From Prorocentrum cordatum (lineage: Eukaryota; Sar; Dinophyceae; Prorocentrales; Prorocentraceae), in the NCBI GenBank assembly GCA_963575745.1, contig CAUYUJ010020281.1, positions 487,960 to 551,959 on the forward strand: DNA of 64,000 bases, written 5' to 3'. Shown here one piece after another: positions 61,490 through 64,000 of this stretch. Under the pieces are notes generated by a model. That model was not told the DNA's origin, made no database searches, and saw only the letters and a list, made by a program, of their open reading frames with translations. Position 1 is the first letter of the stretch. Every line of letters starts with the position of its first letter. Position numbers and translations under genes: made by a program.

Positions 61490-63600
61490 ACACAACACAA
61501 CACAACACAGCACAAGACATAAGACACAAGACACAAGACACAACACATCACACACAACACACAACACACAACACACAACCCACACAACACAACACAACAC
61601 AACATCACAACACAACGCAACGCAACACAAAGCAACACAACACCCCACCCAACCCCACACCGCACCACCCCACAACAAACAACACACAACAGACAACACA
61701 CAACATATAACACAATGTACACAACACACAACACACAACACAACACGCAACACAACACACAACACACAACCCGCAGCACAAAACAAACAACACAACACAA
61801 CACTACTCCAACACAACACACACCAGCACAACACAACACAACGCAACACAACACCCCACACCACACAACACACATAACACACACCACAACGCAACACACC
61901 ACACCACAACACAACACAACACACCACAACGCAACACAACACAGCGCAACACAACACCCCACCCCACCCCACCCCACACCACCCCACAACAAACAACACA
62001 CAACACACAACACAATGCACGAAGCACACAACACACAACACAAAACGCAACACAACACACAACACACACAACCCACAACCCACAACACAACACAACACAC
62101 CATAATCCAACACAACGCACAACAACCTAACACAACACAACGCAACACAACACCCCACACCACACCACACACAACACACAACACACAACACACAACACAC
62201 ACACAACACGACACGCAACACACACAACACAACACAACACAACACAACACAACGCACCACAACACCCCACCCCACTCCGCACCACACCACCCCACAACAA
62301 ACAACACACACAACACACGACACACAGCACATAACACAATGCACACAACACGCAACGCACAACACAACACGCAACACACAACACACAACACATAACACAA
62401 ATTACACACAGCTCACACAACACAACACAACACACCACACCACAACACAACGCAACACAACGCAACACAACGCAACACAACACCCCACACCACAAACACA
62501 ACACACAACACACAAGACACAGCACACAACACACAACACACAACACACAACACAAAACGCAACACACCACACAACGCACAGCACACGACACACAACACAA
62601 CACAACACAACACACCACACCACGACACAACACAACCCCCCCCCACACACAACCACCCCACAACACACAACACACAACACACAACAGAGAGCACACAGCA
62701 CACAACACACAACGTTCAAGACAATGCACACAACACACAACAGACAACGCAACACAACACACAATCCACAACACACACAACACACACAGCACAACACAAC
62801 ACAACACAACACAACACAACACAACGCAACGCAACGCAACGCAACACAACAAACACATTCCACCACACCACACTACACCGCCCCACACACCACGCACAAC
62901 ACAACACACAACACACAACACACAGCACACAACACACAACACACAACACACAACACACAGCACACAACACACAACGCACAACACAAAACGCAACACGAAA
63001 CACAACACACAACACACAACACACAACACACAACACACACAACACAACACAACACAACACAACACAACGCAACGCAACGCAACACAACACTCCACACCAC
63101 ACCACACACCACACACCACACAACACACACCACCCCACCCCACAACAAACAAGACACAACACACGACACACAACACACACCACAAAACGCAACACAACAC
63201 ACAACGCACAACACACAGCACACAACACACCAAACCACAACACAACACAACACAACACCCCACCCCACCACACACAACACACAACACACAACACACAACA
63301 CACAACGCACAACGCAACGCAACACAGCACATCAAACCACAACACAACACACAACACAACACGACACACAACACGACACGCAACACACACAACACAACAC
63401 AACACAACACAACACAACACAACACAACACAACACAACACAACACAACACAACACACGACACACAACACACAACACACAACAAAACACAACACAACACAC
63501 ACAACACACAACCACACACCACACACAACACACAACCACACAACCACACAACCACATAACACACAACTACACAACCACACAACCACAAACCCAAATAACC
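61490..63600. repeat. 2.1-kb ACACAAC satellite-like array
   Basis: Irregular mixture of ACACA and ACAAC words (5-bp and 8-9-bp periods) with scattered GC and CCCC changes. The minus strand reads as Cys/Val/Leu chains of more than 400 codons and the plus strand as Thr/His/Asn/Gln chains. TGA, TAG and TAA are rare in such sequence, so these frames are not evidence of genes. Confidence 0.95.
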
Positions 63601-63744
63601 ACACACAAATAGACACACATCCGATGATCCCCGATAATTTCTCAGATTATATGGGCGCTCGTCTTCCCCGTCACTTCCTATGGATTCTCTCATGTATACC
63701 CTGGGGTGGACGATGATTTGTCTCTGTGTTTTTCCCTCCGATGG
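63601..63744. other. No gene seen
   Basis: Short unique stretch after the satellite. Confidence 0.4.
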
Positions 63745-63818
63745 ATGGTTGGCTCGCTGGCTGGTTGGTCGGCTGGCAGATTGCTTGCTCGGCTGGCTGG
63801 CTGGCTGGTTGGATGGCC
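63745..63818. repeat. Degenerate GGCT/GGTT tandem
   Basis: GGCTGGTTGGTCGGCTGGCA and GGCTGGCTGGCTGGTTGG; 4-bp period. Confidence 0.85.
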
Positions 63819-63895
63819 GCCTGACCCCGGGGGGGCCACCGAGCACGCTGCGGGGGGGGGGGGGGGGGGGGAGCCCGAAGTGGTACGAATTACAA

Positions 63896-64000
63896 CCGAC
63901 TAGGACCAATCCCAACCGTTCGGGGTGAATTGCAACCAGAAAAGAGACCAATTCCAACCACAAATGAGACCAATTCCAACTCAGCCAAAAATGAGACCAA
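63896..64000. repeat. ~22-26-bp tandem at the window edge
   Basis: Repeated GAGACCAATTCCAACCA-type units (at least four), running off the end of the window. Confidence 0.75.

Noticed and set aside
61097-63963. Cys/Val-rich minus-strand frames of 400+ codons
   Set aside because: Translation of the ACACAAC array (TGTGTTGTG on the minus strand).

Overview
The window looks like nuclear DNA of a dinoflagellate. It is GC-rich and mostly repeats, with long trinucleotide microsatellites. It carries a LINE with an endonuclease/reverse transcriptase/RNase H polyprotein and a DIRS-order retroelement with a tyrosine recombinase. I saw no operon, rRNA, tRNA or dinoflagellate spliced-leader sequence. The genus cannot be fixed from the sequence. 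A 100-base assembly gap lies at 6020-6119.

The best-supported genes belong to two retroelements. A nearly complete LINE (about 51978-59289, minus strand) has ORF1 with a RanBP2-like zinc finger and coiled coil, and a 1,934-residue ORF2 with all catalytic motifs in place. A broken DIRS-order element (33873-37384, minus strand) keeps the split direct repeats A1-ORFs-B1-A2-B2 and a tyrosine recombinase interrupted by one TGA. Both sit inside trinucleotide microsatellites: the LINE in GGA/TCC, the DIRS element in GAT. A second, heavily decayed LINE lies at about 10382-12850. Host coding sequence is limited to a kinase catalytic-loop relic (1706-1969), exon-like frames (2142-2436, 7620-7781), a coiled-coil/cysteine frame (13639-14399) and a doubtful GC-rich frame set (46380-47160).

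The rest is a dense record of repeats. I found at least thirteen families of short inverted-repeat (MITE-like) elements, called IR-A to IR-M here. Several have target-site duplications of 5 bp (IR-A, IR-E, IR-J) or 8 bp (IR-H, IR-M). Three nested insertions give relative ages: IR-H in IR-G, IR-J in IR-I, and IR-K in IR-L. Between them are arrays of a degenerate CCAAGAGGC-like motif around a short AT-rich core, and tandem repeats with units from 5 bp to about 870 bp. One of these has a 310-bp higher-order period. More than twenty GGA/TCC tracts, a 3-kb GAT array and a 2.1-kb ACACAAC array complete the picture.

Layout: 0-9.8 kb, IR elements and CCAAGAGGC arrays; 9.8-14.4 kb, low-repeat DNA with LINE debris and a hypothetical frame; 14.4-30.6 kb, IR elements, minisatellites and GC-rich blocks; 30.9-37.7 kb, GAT array with the DIRS insertion; 37.7-47.4 kb, TCC/GGA tracts, IR elements and minisatellites; 47.9-51.8 kb, ~0.87-kb tandem units; 52.0-59.3 kb, LINE; 59.3-64 kb, IR elements and the ACACAAC satellite. 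Most long open frames here are artefacts of low-complexity repeats and are not annotated as genes.
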